This document shows positions 60,895 through 64,000 of a DNA stretch of 64,000 bases, piece after piece. The position numbers and the translations under genes are program-made. The first letter of the stretch is position 1. Each line of letters begins with the position of its first letter. Location of the stretch: the NCBI RefSeq assembly GCF_030253575.1, contig NC_080568.1, positions 19,802,501 to 19,866,500 of the forward strand. The letters run 5' to 3'. The DNA comes from Rhododendron vialii (taxonomy: Eukaryota > Streptophyta > Magnoliopsida > Ericales > Ericaceae). A model generated the notes under the pieces. That model made no database searches. It was not told the DNA's origin and was given only the letters and a program-made list of their open reading frames with translations.

Positions 60895-63800
60895 ATGTGT
60901 GCTGTGAAATTAATGACTGACAAAATGTAAGTAATGATGAGAGTCATAAGTTTCAGCGAATTAAGTTTACAGAAAACGCAATTGTAACAGGCGTATTAAA
61001 TATACGTTTGTAAACTTATAATCTTTGGCTCCTATAAAGACAAAATATCAATTGCAATAAATAGTAAGAATCAGAAGTATCTGATTGATCCTGCTGATCA
61101 ATTATGTTTCTGATAGTTCCAGAAGAACTATATTTAACATATGTTGTGTTATTATTGTTCTTATTTTATATTCTGTTATTTTGCTATTATCTTAGTTTTA
61201 TATCACGTTATTAGCACGAGTCTTTACCCGACTGAGAAGACGATGTCGAACTACACAAAATTGGATTTCGCTGTACTAGACATTTCTGGAAGGAATTATT
61301 TGTCATGGATACTTGATGTGGAAATCCATCTCGATGCTATGGAACTTGGAAAATCAATTACCGATGGTAACGACGCATCCTCGAAGGATCGTGCAAAATC
61401 CATGATCTTCATTCGGCACCATCCCCATGAGGACCTGAAGTCTGAATACCTTACAGTGAAAGACTCATTAAGTTTGTGGAATAATCTGAAGGAAAGGTAT
61501 GGGCACCAGAAGGTTGTAATCTATCGCTGGTTGAATCTACGGCTGCAAGATTATAAATCTGTTAGTGAGTATAACTCTACTCTGTTCAAGATAGTTTCAA
61601 TTTTGAAATTATGTGGAGAATAGATTACTGAAAAAGATATGTTGGAAAAGACTTTTTCCACTTTTCATGCCAATAATTTGCTCCTGCAGCAGCAATACAG
61701 AGAGCGTGGGTTTGAGAAATACTCAGATTTAATCTCTTGTCTTCTAGTCGCTGAACAAAACAATGAGCTATTACTGAGAAATCACGAGTTTCGTCCAACT
61801 GGTGCTCTACCATTCCTTGAAGCGAATAGAGTCTCTTTTCCGAGTAATGGACAAGGTCGTGGTCGTGGATATAGACATGGTCGGGGTAGCCATAACCACC
61901 AAGTTCGTGGAGAATATATTCAGAAATCAAGCAAAAATTCGGAGTATCCCCAGAAGTGGAATAAGTGGAATAGGTCAGAAGTGTCCAAAGAAAATGGCAA
62001 AAAGGTGATGAATAAACCCTCTAAGAACTCTGAGGATTCTTGGTACAGGTGCGATGGGAAGGGTCATTGGTCGCGTACCTGTCATACGCCAAAGCATTTG
62101 ATTGAGCTTTACCAAGTATCGCTTAAAGAAAAAGGAAAAGAAATTGAAACAAACTTTATCGATCAAATTAGTCAGAACCAATCTGTTGACCCTTTTGAAC
62201 CCATTGACATTCCGTCTTTCGACATTTCTGAGTACCTTGCAGGACCAAGTGGAACCAAAGATGATTTCTTTGGTGATGGAGGTGACTATTCTGAATGGTC
62301 TCAAGAATAATTGTGTGCTTATAGCATACCTTGTGTTTCTACTTATATCCAAAATAAAGACATACTAAGGTTATATCTCAATAATATTATGATGTAATAA
62401 ATTAATCACGATGCACTTATTCGATAATAATATTTCAAAGTGTTTTTTTTTTTTTATTCGTGAAACTTTTGAAATTATGTTTTGTATATAATAGGGACAT
62501 GGATACTAATCGGGCACTATCAAACATGAAGATAACTGGTGAAGATATTTGTTTAGTAGATATTGGTACAATACATACTATTCTCCGAGATAACAAATAT
62601 TTCAAACAATTGACAAAGGTACAAGCAAATGTCAATACAATATCAGGTTCTACAAATCTAATTAAAGACTCTGGAAGAGCAAATATTGTGTTAACAAATG
62701 GAACAAATCTAAGTATTGATAATGTTTTGTACTCTACCAGATCCAGAAGAAATCTGTTAAGTTTCAAAGATATACGTCATAATGGTTATCATATTGAAAC
62801 CATCAGCGAAGGTAAAGAAGAGTATTTGCGTATCACTTCTTACGTATCTGGCCAAAAGCTAGTACTGGAAAAACTTTCTGCATTCTCTTCTAGGTTATAT
62901 TATACGACGATTAGAACAATTCAATCGTATGCTGTTATGCACCAGAAGTGTACTAACCCAAAACTTTTCATGCTATGGCATGATCGCCTTGAGCATCCAG
63001 GTTCAATAATGATGCGTCGTATTGTTGAAAATTCACAAGGGCATCCGTTGAAGAACCAGAAGTTTCTTTTGCCCAGTAATTATCCATGTACTACTTGTTC
63101 ACAAGAAAAACTAATAACTAGACCATCCATCTCAAAAGTTATTGTTGAATTCCCATCCTTTTTACAAAGAATTCAAGGGGATATTTGTGGCCTGATACAC
63201 CCGCCATTTGGACTATTTCGCTATTTCATGATTCTAGTTGATGCCTCAACTAGATGGTCACATACTTGTTTATTGTCTACACGAAATATTGCATTTGCTA
63301 AATTACTAGCCCAAATAATTAGATTGCGAGCACAGTTTTCAGACTATCCAATCAAAACAATTAGTCTTGACAATGCTAGAGAATTCACATCTCAAGCATT
63401 TAATGATTACTGCATGTCAATTGGTATTGATGTTGAGCATCCTGTTGCACACACTCATACCAGAATGGTTTAGCGGAATCTTTTATTAAAAGACTTCAAT
63501 TGATTGCATGACCATTACTTATGAAAACAAAATTACCAGTTTCTACTAAGGGACATGTTATCTTACATGCTGTATCTTTAATTCGTGTTAGACCAACTGC
63601 ATATGATCACACATATTCACCTACACAACTTGTATTTGGTCAACAACCGAATATCTCTCACTTAAGAATTTTTGGTTGTGCTGTGTATGTGCCCATTAGA
63701 CCTCCCCAATGCACTAAAATGGGTCCTCAAAGTAGACTTGGTATATATGTTGGTTTTGACTTTACGTCTATCATTAGATACCTTGAACCCTTAACAAGTG

Positions 63801-64000
63801 ATGTTTTTAAGGCACGATTTGAGGATTGCTATTTTGATGAATCAGTATTCCCACCATTAGGGGGAGATAATTAAGTTGCAGCCAAAAGCTCAACGAGAAA
63901 TTATCTGGAATACTTCGACGTTATCTCATCTTGATCTTCATACTAATCAATGTGAACTAGAAGTTCAAAGGATCATTCATTTGCAAAGTATTACAAATCG
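60895..64000 (+). mobile_element. Ty1-copia retrotransposon, runs off the window
   Basis: A probable 5' LTR of about 0.3 kb (60.9-61.2 kb, boundaries approximate) has a TATA-like CTATAAAG and is followed by GTTATTAGCACGAG, a primer-site-like motif of this group. The gag region (about 61.24-62.3 kb) carries a retrotransposon capsid-like block and a zinc-knuckle-like segment; the protease region follows, then the GAG-pre-integrase domain and integrase core (about 62.9-63.9 kb). Order gag-protease-integrase before reverse transcriptase marks Ty1-copia. Reverse transcriptase and the 3' LTR lie beyond the edge. It is broken, with roughly three breaks in the visible part. Age cannot be judged without the second LTR. 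Confidence 0.88.

Overview
The window is plant nuclear DNA, most likely from a core eudicot. The evidence is multi-exon genes with GT-AG introns, AT-rich spacers, long (TA)n and (CT)n tracts, Stowaway and Tourist MITEs, TRIMs, solo LTRs and a Ty1-copia element. An intact RGS1-type gene fits a eudicot better than a grass. I cannot name the species.

Layout. 1-2.7 kb: a dead plant O-methyltransferase gene. 2.7-12.5 kb: spacer with a broken hAT transposase gene (minus strand), fold-back elements, a complex tandem repeat, and a Tourist MITE holding a Mutator-like element. 12.65-18.3 kb: a complete eight-exon CPBP (Abi/CAAX-type) membrane protease gene. Its fifth intron carries a 2.1-kb hAT element stuffed with (TA)n tracts, two SINE-like units and two palindromic MITEs; its seventh intron carries a complete 315-bp TRIM. 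20.4-20.7 kb: two unassigned exon-like pieces. 22.75-28.76 kb: a complete 11-exon RGS1 gene (seven-helix plus RGS domain, 465 aa). 31.4-38.5 kb: a solo LTR, then a tandem duplication of about 1.6 kb whose left copy later gained a second solo LTR and a MITE; the right copy preserves both empty sites. 42.2-46.75 kb: a three-exon very-long-chain 3-ketoacyl-CoA reductase gene of KCR2 type. 47-51.2 kb: an RTE-type LINE fragment, then a TRIM that contains a 3-kb solo LTR. 52-56.5 kb: two hAT elements, the second with another solo LTR inside. 57.2-57.5 kb: one MITE nested in another. 58.5-59.2 kb: an intronless membrane-anchored methyltransferase-like gene (minus strand). 60.9 kb to the edge: a Ty1-copia element that runs out of the window.

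The host genes do not form an operon or cluster. They act separately: chloroplast membrane proteolysis (CPBP), heterotrimeric G-protein signalling (RGS1), ER fatty-acid elongation (KCR2) and an unknown methyl transfer. Most of the remaining DNA is mobile-element debris, and its target-site duplications and empty sites let much of the insertion order be read directly. The least familiar feature is a family of about 380-bp near-perfect palindromes whose copies all sit inside (TA)n tracts.
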